Shown here: one piece after another, positions 1 to 7,521 of the stretch | How the letters are laid out: every line of letters starts with the position of its first letter | Numbering within the stretch: the first letter of the stretch is position 1 | From: Nocardia sp. CC227C | GTDB lineage: Bacteria; Actinomycetota; Actinomycetes; Mycobacteriales; Mycobacteriaceae | Assembly: GCF_030767025.1 (NCBI RefSeq) | Contig: NZ_JASITE010000026.1 | Span: 1-64,000 of the forward strand | Direction of reading: 5' to 3' | DNA: 64,000 bases | Notes under the pieces: model-generated | What the model saw: the letters and a program-made list of their open reading frames with translations, nothing else | What the model was told of the DNA's origin: nothing | Database searches by the model: none | Translations under genes and position numbers: made by a program

Positions 1-292
1 TCCTTCTTCATCATCTCGTAGATGCGCCGAAATGCCTCCTGAGCAGGGATGACGCGGACAAGAGATGGCCTGAGCTGGAATTATGCTCTCCCTGCATTTC
101 TCCTGCTCTCACGCATTTTCCCGCTCTATCCCGCAGATTCGAGTGTCATCATGACACCCAACTTCTCACGCGAAAACCCGCTGTATCCCGCACTACCACC
201 GACCACGGCACCCAACCAACCGGCGCGACACCACTCACCGATCACCACACCAGCTAACGCGCAGCCACTCGCGGACACGATCAACCTCGCGC
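1..292. other. left edge, no confident gene
   Basis: No convincing gene. On the minus strand an AGGAGG-like box (about 36-41) precedes a short open stretch that runs off the left edge, so the 5' end of a leftward gene may lie here, but no ATG, GTG or TTG sits at the right distance. The rest is moderately AT-rich intergenic sequence before the leaderless promoter at 293. Confidence 0.3.
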
Positions 293-298
293 TATAGT
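293..298 (+). promoter_or_regulatory. -10 box of probable leaderless promoter
   Basis: TATAGT matches the actinobacterial TAnnnT -10 pattern and lies eight bases before the ATG of the next gene, with no Shine-Dalgarno sequence between. That spacing puts the transcription start at or next to the start codon, as in leaderless actinobacterial mRNAs. A weak -35-like CGGACA lies near 272-277. Confidence 0.5.
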
Positions 299-306
299 TC
301 GAACCT

Positions 307-630
307 ATGTTCGACAACGGCACGACCGGAGATCTCACCCTGCGCCGCCATGTCGACCCACCCCGCCCCGTCACCGTCGACATCAGCAAAGCCCTCCCCT
401 CCGGCGGCACCCGCTTCGCCGCCAACAGCCTGCCCCTGCGCGTCCGCGCTGAAGGACTCGACCTGTCCGGCCTACACCCCGGCCTCCTCTACGCCTGGGC
501 ACGCACCAGCACCGGCGGCTGGCTCGGCTTCGTCCAAGTCACCCTCACCACCGGCAACGGCCGCGAAAAACTGACCCTGCGCCAATGGTTCCCCGAATCC
601 GCGCTCAGCCCCCGCGAGGACAGCCTGTGA
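307..630 (+). CDS. conserved-looking hypothetical protein, 107 aa
   Basis: Not recognised. A soluble protein of 107 residues with no signal peptide or membrane segment. The ATG follows a TATAGT box by eight bases with no ribosome site, so the message is probably leaderless. Its stop codon overlaps the GTG of the next gene, so the two are translationally coupled. Strong third-position GC bias supports coding. Function unknown. Confidence 0.6.
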   Translation: MFDNGTTGDLTLRRHVDPPRPVTVDISKALPSGGTRFAANSLPLRVRAEGLDLSGLHPGLLYAWARTSTGGWLGFVQVTLTTGNGREKLTLRQWFPESALSPREDSL

Positions 631-950
631 CCGCCAACCGCGCCGACGCTGTGCTCGGGCTCGTCCTCGACATCCTCGACGACTGCGACGGCGCCTTCAC
701 CGCCCTCGACATCACCCGAGCCGCCCGACCGCTGATCGATCCGCCGCCTACCACGGAGGAAGTGTCCGCCGTTTTCGACGTCCTCACCCATCCACTCGTC
801 GACGGCATCGCTGCGGGCGACCACGGCGCATACGTCAGAATCCCTCGCGATGACCTCGCCACGCGGACATGGAACCTTCTCGCGGAGTTGGATGACGAAG
901 GGGTCGATGCTGACGAACGCACACGGCAGCTCGAAGACGACCGCTACTGA
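627..950 (+). CDS. hypothetical protein, 107 aa
   Basis: Not recognised. I take the GTG that overlaps the previous stop (GTGA) as the start instead of an earlier in-frame ATG inside the upstream gene. The product is acidic, mainly helical and soluble, with a region (about residues 25-65) that could be a winged-helix-like fold; that is inference only. The 3' end overlaps the converging reductase gene by seven bases. Confidence 0.6.
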   Translation: MTANRADAVLGLVLDILDDCDGAFTALDITRAARPLIDPPPTTEEVSAVFDVLTHPLVDGIAAGDHGAYVRIPRDDLATRTWNLLAELDDEGVDADERTRQLEDDRY

Positions 951-1663
951 CCTGGAGCGGTCCGGCTCGTGTTCTTAGGCAGGTAGCGCAGCACGGCGAC
1001 ATCGTCAAGAACAGTCGCGTCCACGAATTCGAGCCGACGACGCGATCCCCCCGGGAAATCGGCAGGGTTGACGAATCGGGGGGCATCGCTCTGGCCGATC
1101 AGTAGAGGCGCGACCGCGTATCGCAGCTCGTCCGCCAAGCCCGCCTCGAGGAACGCGGTATGGATATGCGTACCGCCTTCGACGATGAGGCGTTCAACTC
1201 CTCGCCGACCAAGGTCTTCCAGCAGCGTCCCCCAGAAGTCTGGGTCGGCGATACCCACAACCTCGCCTACGGCATCGAGCCGAGAACCGATCTTCTCCGC
1301 GCCCTCCATCGTGGTGTACACCAAGGGTTTACCCGCCTCGACGTAGTGATGGAACATCCGCGCATCAGGGTCGATATCGCCGGAACGGGTCACCGTGACT
1401 TTCAGAAGGTTTGCAGGTTTACCCGCAGCGACGCGTGCCTGGCGCCGCTCCGCGCTGCGGAGCCATAGCCGCGGGTTGTCCCGGCGTACCGTCTCAGCAC
1501 CGACAAGGATCGCGTCGCACCCCGCCCGCAGGGCATCGACGCCGTCAAAGTCGCGGTCGTTGGACAGATATAGGCGTTCTGGGACGGTGTCATCGATGTA
1601 GCCGTCAAGGCTGACGGCGACCGAGAGGGCTACGTACGGTCGGGGCACTCCTGAGCCTCCCAC
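944..1663 (-). CDS. RibD C-terminal / dihydrofolate-reductase-like protein
   Basis: A 239-residue member of the RibD_C (bacterial bifunctional deaminase-reductase C-terminal) superfamily of NAD(P)H-dependent reductases. The start VALSVAVSLDGYIDD and the late LIVEGGTHIHTAFLEAGLAD segment are the family's cofactor and substrate signatures. There is no deaminase domain, so it is a stand-alone reductase, not complete RibD. Its start overlaps the end of the regulator gene upstream, so they are co-transcribed. A GTG five codons in is a possible alternative start. Substrate unknown; a pyrimidine or pterin-like ring is the family norm. Confidence 0.8.
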   Translation of the reverse strand: MGGSGVPRPYVALSVAVSLDGYIDDTVPERLYLSNDRDFDGVDALRAGCDAILVGAETVRRDNPRLWLRSAERRQARVAAGKPANLLKVTVTRSGDIDPDARMFHHYVEAGKPLVYTTMEGAEKIGSRLDAVGEVVGIADPDFWGTLLEDLGRRGVERLIVEGGTHIHTAFLEAGLADELRYAVAPLLIGQSDAPRFVNPADFPGGSRRRLEFVDATVLDDVAVLRYLPKNTSRTAPGQ

Positions 1664-2997
1664 TGTGAGAACGCGTCACGGAACTCCGCGACGCCTGGTT
1701 GCGTACTGGCAGGATCGATCATGCCCGACAACTTTGTCACCTTGTGAAGGATGCGTGCCGACCGCGTTCCAGCACCGATCTCCAGCGCTCGCTTCCCCAA
1801 CGCCGCGGCCGGCTCGATCTCCCCCGCAGCCATGTAGGCCACAGCGGTCCGAGCCAGATACACCCCCTTATCGCGAGGGTATCCAGGCTGCATCCGCGCC
1901 ATCGCATCTACAAATTGCGTTGTGGCCCGGCCGTACTGCCCAGTTTCACTAAACGTGTGTGCTTGATGGGCGTCGATGTAGGAATGGTCGAGAAACATGC
2001 CCCATTTGGGATCATGATCAGCGCGATCAACAACCTCCCGCGCCTCATCGTAGATACGCCCTGAACCGCCTCGATCATCCGCCAACGCCAACGCATGAGC
2101 GCGGAACGTCAGCGCAGCAGCAGCGAACAACGAGTCGTGTGGAGCGCTGCGGTGAGCTGCGCTCGCCAACTGCTCTGCCTCATCGGCGTCACCTTGGTCG
2201 CAGGCGAGCTGACTCATGCGAACCAGCGAGAGACCGACGTAGTAGTCGTCGGCGAGCTGATGGGACCACTGCAATGCCTTCGCTGCCCAGAATTGAGCGC
2301 GCTCGAAGTCTCTCTGGTCCTGGTACTGCCAGGCAGCAGTCTCCGCGAACATAGCCTTCATTCGTAGAAGGCCCTGCGCATCACCGACCTTAGCGGAAGA
2401 CAAATGCTTGAGCAGATCCAGTGCGCTGAGCACATGGGGCAGCGTTTCCGCGGCCCCGTACACGTTGTCGGATTCGATGAGGACCATTCGAAGGTTGTCG
2501 AAATGACCGACGTGATCGACGGTCGAGTCGGCGAACATTGCAGCCATCGCTTTGCCTGGCGACGGCTTGCCGGTCACACCCCGGCTCGATGCTGCGGCAC
2601 TGACCACACCAGCGCCGACACCGAGGACGAAGCTGCGCCGTGGAATCGACACCAAGACCACCTCTCCCGAGAGGGTGCGCGCCGACACCACGACGCAATC
2701 CTCAGCGTCCACCTCCAGCGATGCCTGAACAGGGTCAGGCGCGCTCAGGCTCACGGTAGCTGGTGACTTCAGAATCGACCAGAAGCGTTGCACCACAGCG
2801 CTGTCCGCAGAAGCTAGCTTCTCATCCATCCTCGCTGCGTACGGGCCACTCAGCCGGATTGTCTCGCCTCGCACCTCCCACTTCTTGACAGCGTCCAGTG
2901 ACGCCCCGACGTACTCAGCGAATGGCCCTTGGTGCATACGCAGCGCTTCCCTGAACGCTTTCGTTTCAACACCGGTCCACCGCGCGCATGTGCTCAT
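1630..2997 (-). CDS. XRE-family regulator with TPR domain
   Basis: A 455-residue protein with an N-terminal helix-turn-helix (about residues 10-60, including SLDAVKKWEVRG) and a long helical C-terminal half (about 150-440) made of TPR-like repeats. The architecture is common among actinobacterial pathway regulators that sense a ligand or peptide through the TPR part. It is transcribed divergently from the sugar-nucleotide operon and so is its likely regulator. An AGGGG sequence precedes the ATG. An inverted repeat at 3021-3049 lies just upstream and may be its operator. Confidence 0.8.
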   Translation of the reverse strand: MSTCARWTGVETKAFREALRMHQGPFAEYVGASLDAVKKWEVRGETIRLSGPYAARMDEKLASADSAVVQRFWSILKSPATVSLSAPDPVQASLEVDAEDCVVVSARTLSGEVVLVSIPRRSFVLGVGAGVVSAAASSRGVTGKPSPGKAMAAMFADSTVDHVGHFDNLRMVLIESDNVYGAAETLPHVLSALDLLKHLSSAKVGDAQGLLRMKAMFAETAAWQYQDQRDFERAQFWAAKALQWSHQLADDYYVGLSLVRMSQLACDQGDADEAEQLASAAHRSAPHDSLFAAAALTFRAHALALADDRGGSGRIYDEAREVVDRADHDPKWGMFLDHSYIDAHQAHTFSETGQYGRATTQFVDAMARMQPGYPRDKGVYLARTAVAYMAAGEIEPAAALGKRALEIGAGTRSARILHKVTKLSGMIDPASTQPGVAEFRDAFSQWEAQECPDRT

Positions 2998-3020
2998 CGG
3001 TACCCCTGCAAGCCGACTCG

Positions 3021-3049
3021 GTGTACCGCAGAGTACTCGCGCAGTACAC
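3021..3049. promoter_or_regulatory. nested inverted repeat upstream of the XRE gene
   Basis: GTGTAC (3021-3026) and GTACAC (3044-3049) are perfect inverted arms, and GTACT (3033-3037) with AGTAC (3043-3047) form a second pair inside. On the minus strand TACTCT in the same stretch could be a -10 box, so a protein bound here would block the regulator's own promoter. The site is 24 bases from the regulator's start codon. Autoregulation is inference. Confidence 0.4.
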
Positions 3050-3218
3050 CGCCAGTCACTTCTTTCCGCTGGTGATCGCTACCAAGGTGGAAGTCAGCAC
3101 CCGAGCACCGGACATTCCCGTCCTTCCCTCATCGCGGGACACGTCACCGACCGGAACCCCTGCCGGGCGAAACGATGCTCGGGTGCTGCACCTACCCACC
3201 GCCCAACGGAGGCGCGTC

Positions 3219-3332
3219 GTGGACACATCGTCGTCAATGAATGTGCACAGTCTGACTGAACACGCCGATCACGGCCCACGGTGCCGCCAATACGCCACCG
3301 CCCTGGCCCGCTGCTCCAACACCAGCGGCTAG
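3219..3332 (+). CDS. small ORF, 37 aa, first in sugar-nucleotide operon
   Basis: A 37-codon frame starting at GTG, with a GGAGG ribosome site seven bases upstream and its stop only four bases before the next gene, which itself has no Shine-Dalgarno sequence. This suggests the small frame leads the operon and couples translation of the DUF4254 gene. The peptide has two cysteines, many Ser/Thr/His/Arg residues and no signal or membrane segment. It could be a leader peptide or a real small product such as a precursor peptide; nothing in it is recognisable. The rest of the 2998-3336 intergenic region holds only the nested inverted repeat. Confidence 0.4.
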   Translation: MDTSSSMNVHSLTEHADHGPRCRQYATALARCSNTSG

Positions 3333-3336
3333 AGCC

Positions 3337-3852
3337 ATGTGCCTGCTCGACGAACGCCGCACACGCCCGCTGCTCGTAGAGGGCTCACGAGCAGCGGCGA
3401 ACCGGTTCCCCAGCAAAGACGAGCTACTCGAAGCGTTCCACCGCAGCGACCGCGACGAGACCCCACTCAGTGACGCCGCCACACAGCTCGCCGAACTACA
3501 TCGCCGCCGCCAAGAACATCCGCACCGACGGGCCGAAATCGACAGCCTGCGCGGCGAACTCGTCACCGCCGTCGACTGCTGGGTCGCCACCCACACCCCA
3601 CCCCCACACCCACAAGCCCGCGCGCACACCGAAACCGTCGGAACGCTCATCGACCGCATGGCCGCCGCCGCAGCCACCGCCTTCCACGTCCTGATGACCT
3701 GCGACCCCGGCAGCGACACCGTCCACGCCGCCTGGACCCGCCTAGCCGAACTCGAAAACGCCTACAGCGACCTCACCGACGACGTCGCCCGCGGCTGGCG
3801 CCGACTCCCCCACACCCAATGCGACACCCACGAAAGGAACCCCGCCCAATGA
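3337..3852 (+). CDS. DUF4254 family protein
   Basis: A 171-residue protein resembling DUF4254 proteins of actinomycetes: an N-terminal LPS/FPSKDELLEAF-type segment, then a helical core with LAELHRRRQE, a conserved ELVTAVDCWV helix and a C-terminal LAELENAYSDLTDDV helix. The family is all-helical and has no established function; members are often found next to XRE regulators and sugar-nucleotide genes. Its stop overlaps the next ATG (ATGA). Confidence 0.65.
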   Translation: MCLLDERRTRPLLVEGSRAAANRFPSKDELLEAFHRSDRDETPLSDAATQLAELHRRRQEHPHRRAEIDSLRGELVTAVDCWVATHTPPPHPQARAHTETVGTLIDRMAAAAATAFHVLMTCDPGSDTVHAAWTRLAELENAYSDLTDDVARGWRRLPHTQCDTHERNPAQ

Positions 3853-4094
3853 CCAACGAGGACAACACCTCCGAGATCTCGACCCCCAACCCGGAACTGC
3901 AACACCTGTTCCAGGCAGCCGTCGAACTCGCCGCCGCCGCAGGCACACGCCTCGTCGGACCCGAACACCTGTTCCTCGTCTGGCACAACAACCCCGCCAC
4001 ATTCCCCGCGAGCCAGCTGCGCGCCATGGGATTCGACCCCGTGGACCTGCTGGCGCGCCTGGCCGACCACGCCCGCACCGAGAGCACCGAGTAG
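3849..4094 (+). CDS. mini Clp-N-domain protein, 81 aa
   Basis: The chosen ATG overlaps the previous stop (ATGA) and has AAAGGA about ten bases upstream; an earlier in-frame ATG inside the upstream gene is less likely. The segment AVELAAAAGTRLVGPEHLFL matches one half of the Clp_N (ClpA/B/C N-terminal) repeat, and nothing else is present: no AAA+ module and no second repeat. It may act as a small peptide- or adaptor-binding module. The dehydrogenase gene follows after five bases. Confidence 0.6.
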   Translation: MTNEDNTSEISTPNPELQHLFQAAVELAAAAGTRLVGPEHLFLVWHNNPATFPASQLRAMGFDPVDLLARLADHARTESTE

Positions 4095-4099
4095 CCACA

Positions 4100-5368
4100 A
4101 TGAACAGCGCCTCCTCGACACGAGCACGCACCTCCGGTCACCGCAGAGTCGCCGTCATCGGGCAGGGATTCGTGGGCTTACCGGCGGCGATGCTCGCCCA
4201 GCAAGCCGGACACCTCGTCGTCGGATTCGACACCGACCCCGACCGGATCACCCGATTGCGGTCCGGCGACTCCTATATCAGCGACGTCCCCTCCCACCTG
4301 CTGCGCCAAGCGCAGGAATCCGGACGCTACTGGCCCACCAGCGACACGGACGCCCTCGACAAGTTCGACGTCGCGCTCGTCGCCGTCCCCACACCCGTCA
4401 TCGGCGACAAACCCGACCTGTCCTGTGTGGAAGCCGCAGCGAAAGCCCTCGCCCCGTACCTGCGCCCCGGATGCCTCGTCGCGTTGGAGTCCACCAGCTA
4501 CCCCGGCACCACCGAAACAGTATTCGCGCCGATCCTCGAAACCTCGGGACTACGGGCGGGCCGAGACTTCCACCTCGGCTACGCACCCGAACGGCTCAAC
4601 CCCGGCTCCGGGATCGCGAGCATCGCCCGGATACCGAAGATCGTCGCTGGCATCGATAGCGAGTCCCTGCACGCGGTCACCGAGTTCTGGCAGGGGCTCA
4701 TCGACACCGTCGTCCCCGCACCCGACATCCGCACCGCCGAAGTCGCCAAACTCATCGAGAACGCCTTCCGGCTACTCAACATCTCGTTCGTCAACGAACT
4801 CGCCCAACACGCCCGCCATCTCGGTGTCGACGTCTGGGCAGCGTTGAGCCTGGCCGCCACGAAACCGTACGGGTACATGGAGTTTCGGCCCAGCGTCGGA
4901 GCCGGCGGGCACTGCCTGCCCTCCGATACCGCCTACCTGTCGTGGCGGCTACACGAAGACGCGCGCACCTGCCAGCTCATCGACACCGCCATGGCGATCA
5001 ACACCGCCCAGCCCGGCTACGTCGCCGACCGCATCCTCACCACCTGCACGCCGACCGCCGATCCGCCGCGCATCGTTGTCGTCGGAGCCACCTACAAACC
5101 CGACGTCGCCGACGTCCGCGACTCCGCCGCCCTCAAGGTCACCGACATTCTGCGCAGCCGCGGCGCCGACGTGACCGTCGTCGACCCACTCCTCGGACAC
5201 CATCCCGGCGTCCTCACCGATCTGACGCCCGACATGGTCGCCCACACCGACCTGCTGGCGCTGCTCGTCGCGCACCGCGGCCTCGACTATCCACTGATCC
5301 GCACCGCATCGCGTGTCTTCGACGCGTGCGCTGCCCTGACCCCCGCACCACACATCGAACGCCTCTAA
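4100..5368 (+). CDS. nucleotide-sugar 6-dehydrogenase (UDP-HexNAc type)
   Basis: A 422-residue member of the UDP-glucose/GDP-mannose dehydrogenase family, which oxidises the C6 hydroxyl of a nucleotide sugar to a carboxylate with two NAD+. The N-terminal Rossmann motif is VIGQGFVGLP (about 19-28). The catalytic cysteine sits in GAGGHCLPSD (about 270). That motif is closer to WecC/WbpA-type UDP-HexNAc dehydrogenases (GGHCxPxDP) than to UDP-glucose dehydrogenase (FGGSCFPKD). Product prediction: a UDP-N-acetylhexosaminuronate, with UDP-glucuronate as alternative. It feeds the decarboxylase-like enzyme encoded next. Confidence 0.8.
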   Translation: MNSASSTRARTSGHRRVAVIGQGFVGLPAAMLAQQAGHLVVGFDTDPDRITRLRSGDSYISDVPSHLLRQAQESGRYWPTSDTDALDKFDVALVAVPTPVIGDKPDLSCVEAAAKALAPYLRPGCLVALESTSYPGTTETVFAPILETSGLRAGRDFHLGYAPERLNPGSGIASIARIPKIVAGIDSESLHAVTEFWQGLIDTVVPAPDIRTAEVAKLIENAFRLLNISFVNELAQHARHLGVDVWAALSLAATKPYGYMEFRPSVGAGGHCLPSDTAYLSWRLHEDARTCQLIDTAMAINTAQPGYVADRILTTCTPTADPPRIVVVGATYKPDVADVRDSAALKVTDILRSRGADVTVVDPLLGHHPGVLTDLTPDMVAHTDLLALLVAHRGLDYPLIRTASRVFDACAALTPAPHIERL

Positions 5369-5394
5369 CCCCTAGCACCGATCGAGGAACAACA

Positions 5395-6357
5395 ATGACC
5401 AGGAAACACATCGTCGTCACCGGCGGCGCCGGATTCATCGGCCACCACGTCTGCCGTGAAGCCCTCGCCGACGGCCACACCGTCACAGCCATCGACAACC
5501 TGTCGACCGGCAACTACGCCAACATCCAACCGCTGCGCGAGAACCCGTCGTTCACCTTCCGGCGCGCCGACATCACCCAACCGGTCGCGGTCGCCGACCT
5601 CGTCGGCGTCACCCACATCGTGCACCTCGCCTGCCCGGCCAGCCCCAAAGCCAACACGCGCATGCCGCTGGACACCATCCTCGCCAGCTCCGTAGGCACC
5701 CTCACCATGCTCGACCTCGCGGCCCGCTCCGACGCCCGCATCGTGTGCGCGTCCAGTTCCGAAATCTACGGCGACCCGCTCGAACACCCCCAGACCGAAA
5801 CCTACCGCGGCAACTGCGATCCCATCGGCCCGTTCAGCGCCTACACCGAAGGCAAACGCGTCCTCGAAGCCGCCTGCGCCGCCCACCACCGTCAAGGCAC
5901 CAACGTCGCCGTCGTGCGCCCGTTCAACGTGTACGGCCCCGGCATGTGGCCCGACGACGGACGCGTCGTCGCCTCGTTCTGCGCGGCTGCCCTGACCCAC
6001 CAGACCCTGCACATCGCCGGCGGCGGGAAACAGACCCGGTCACTGATCTACATCGACGACTTCGTCGACGCCCTGTTCTGCGCCCTCGAACACGACGCGT
6101 TCGGGCCGGTGAACATCGGCAACGACGACGAAGTGACGATCGCCGAACTCGCCGAACTCGTCGTCGAACTCGCCGGCTCCGGCAACCTCGAGATCGTGCC
6201 CGCCCGCGCCGCCGAGGTCGCGGTACGACGCCCCGATACCAGCCGCGCCCGCGACATGCTCGGCTGGCAAGCCAGCACATCTCTGCGCGACGGAATCGGT
6301 CTCACCCTCGACTGGATGCGCGAAATCCTGTCGGTCACCGGGCAGGCCGCGCGATGA
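5395..6357 (+). CDS. NAD-dependent decarboxylase/epimerase, UDP-xylose-synthase-like
   Basis: A 320-residue short-chain dehydrogenase/reductase of the extended type. GGAGFIG (about 10-16) binds NAD; SSSEIYGD and AYTEGKR (Tyr about 149, Lys four residues on) give the Ser-Tyr-Lys triad. HLACPASP and the SEIYGDPLEHPQ segment are typical of UDP-glucuronate decarboxylases (UXS). UXS members usually read CYDEGKR, so AYTEGKR is a slight departure. With the dehydrogenase upstream it would convert a UDP-uronate to a UDP-pentose; if the substrate is N-acetylated, to UDP-XylNAc. GAGGAA precedes the ATG. The stop overlaps the next ATG. Confidence 0.8.
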   Translation: MTRKHIVVTGGAGFIGHHVCREALADGHTVTAIDNLSTGNYANIQPLRENPSFTFRRADITQPVAVADLVGVTHIVHLACPASPKANTRMPLDTILASSVGTLTMLDLAARSDARIVCASSSEIYGDPLEHPQTETYRGNCDPIGPFSAYTEGKRVLEAACAAHHRQGTNVAVVRPFNVYGPGMWPDDGRVVASFCAAALTHQTLHIAGGGKQTRSLIYIDDFVDALFCALEHDAFGPVNIGNDDEVTIAELAELVVELAGSGNLEIVPARAAEVAVRRPDTSRARDMLGWQASTSLRDGIGLTLDWMREILSVTGQAAR

Positions 6358-6629
6358 CCACCGTCGCGTTCACCGTGCCACCCAGCTGGAACACCGAAGC
6401 CTCCATGACCGAACTGTCCTGCGAGGCAGCGACAGTCGGTGAAGCGCTCACCTGGTTCTGCGACCGCTACCCGCCGTTGCGGAAACGGTTCATGACCGAC
6501 AACGGAATCGCGCCGTGGGCGCTGGTGTGCCTCAACCACACCGACGTGCGCACCCTCCACGGTCTCGACACCCCGATCACGCATCCCGGCAGCGACATCC
6601 AGATCCTCGCCGCCCTCATGGGAGGCTGA
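6354..6629 (+). CDS. MoaD/ThiS-like sulfur-carrier protein
   Basis: A 91-residue beta-grasp protein ending exactly in ALMGG. The exposed C-terminal Gly-Gly is the hallmark of MoaD/ThiS carriers, which are adenylated and thiocarboxylated by an E1-like enzyme and then donate sulfur. No activating enzyme lies in the operon, so a host enzyme such as MoeZ would be needed. The start overlaps the previous stop (ATGA) and the next gene begins two bases after the stop. The carrier implies sulfur insertion in this pathway (inference). Confidence 0.8.
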   Translation: MTTVAFTVPPSWNTEASMTELSCEAATVGEALTWFCDRYPPLRKRFMTDNGIAPWALVCLNHTDVRTLHGLDTPITHPGSDIQILAALMGG

Positions 6630-6631
6630 CC

Positions 6632-7504
6632 ATGCGCGACATGATCACCATCCCGGCGGGCACGGTCGAGATCGGCGCCCCCGACCACCACCTAGACACC
6701 ATCGCCGCGCAGCAGCCCTACGACCGCGCCTGGTTCGAAGACGAAGGCCCCCAACATCTTCTCGACATCCCAACCTTCCAGATCGACCGCACACCCGTCA
6801 CCAACCGCGACTACGCCGACTTCGTCGACGCCACCGGCTACGCCACCGCCGCCGAACAGCGCGGGTTCGGGCTCGTTTACGGGCACGCCTACTGGCAGAG
6901 CGAACCCGGCGTGTGCTGGCACACCCCCGCCCCCCGCGTCGACGCCGTCACCGACCGGCCCGACCACCCCGTCGTGCACGTCAACCACGCCGACGCCACC
7001 GCCTACGCCACCTGGGCAGGCAAGCGACTACCCAGCGAAGCCGAATGGGAATACGCCGCCCACGGACCCGCATGGACGCCCTACCCGTGGGGATCGGACT
7101 GGAACCCGCTGCTGGTCAACAGTGTCGAACAATGGGCCGGCCACATCCAGACCCTCGACCAGTGGCGGGCATGGTGGCATGAACGCTACGACCAGCACGG
7201 CTGCACACCCGGCACCACCCCGGTCGGCGCCTACTCCCCCGGCGGCGACTCCATGTTCGAGGTCGCCGACATAGCCGGCAACGTCGCCGAATGGACCGCC
7301 AGCAGCTACCGCCCCTACGACCCGTCAGCGACCTACGACCCGGCACTGGCCGCTGCTATGCTCCACGGCTACCGCGTGGTACGCGGCGGCAGTTGGAAGC
7401 ATCTGCGCTGGCAGGTCCGCACCACCGAACGCATCGCGTGCACACCCGACTATTCATGCTTCGACCTCGGCTTCCGATGCGCCGCAGACACCGACAACGA
7501 CTAA
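6632..7504 (+). CDS. FGE/EgtB/PvdO-fold protein lacking the FGE cysteine pair
   Basis: A 290-residue SUMF1-type protein from MITIPAGTVEIG through PVTNRDYADFVDATGYAT, KRLPSEAEWEYAA, DIAGNVAEWT, VVRGGSW and a final LGFRCA. These are the family signatures in the usual order. Formylglycine-generating enzymes carry two active-site cysteines in the stretch after RGGS; here that stretch reads KHLRWQVRTTERIA, with none. It also lacks the DinB domain of EgtB. So it is not an ordinary sulfatase activator and no sulfatase is nearby. A GGGAGG site overlaps the end of the MoaD-like gene. Confidence 0.75.
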   Translation: MRDMITIPAGTVEIGAPDHHLDTIAAQQPYDRAWFEDEGPQHLLDIPTFQIDRTPVTNRDYADFVDATGYATAAEQRGFGLVYGHAYWQSEPGVCWHTPAPRVDAVTDRPDHPVVHVNHADATAYATWAGKRLPSEAEWEYAAHGPAWTPYPWGSDWNPLLVNSVEQWAGHIQTLDQWRAWWHERYDQHGCTPGTTPVGAYSPGGDSMFEVADIAGNVAEWTASSYRPYDPSATYDPALAAAMLHGYRVVRGGSWKHLRWQVRTTERIACTPDYSCFDLGFRCAADTDND

Positions 7505-7521
7505 CCGAAGGGGACCAACAC

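Noticed and set aside
1..57. Leftward gene start at the window edge
   Set aside because: AGGAGG is present, but no standard start codon is correctly spaced and too little sequence is visible.
6632..7504. Calling the FGE-fold protein a sulfatase-modifying enzyme
   Set aside because: The two active-site cysteines are missing and there is no sulfatase gene in the operon.
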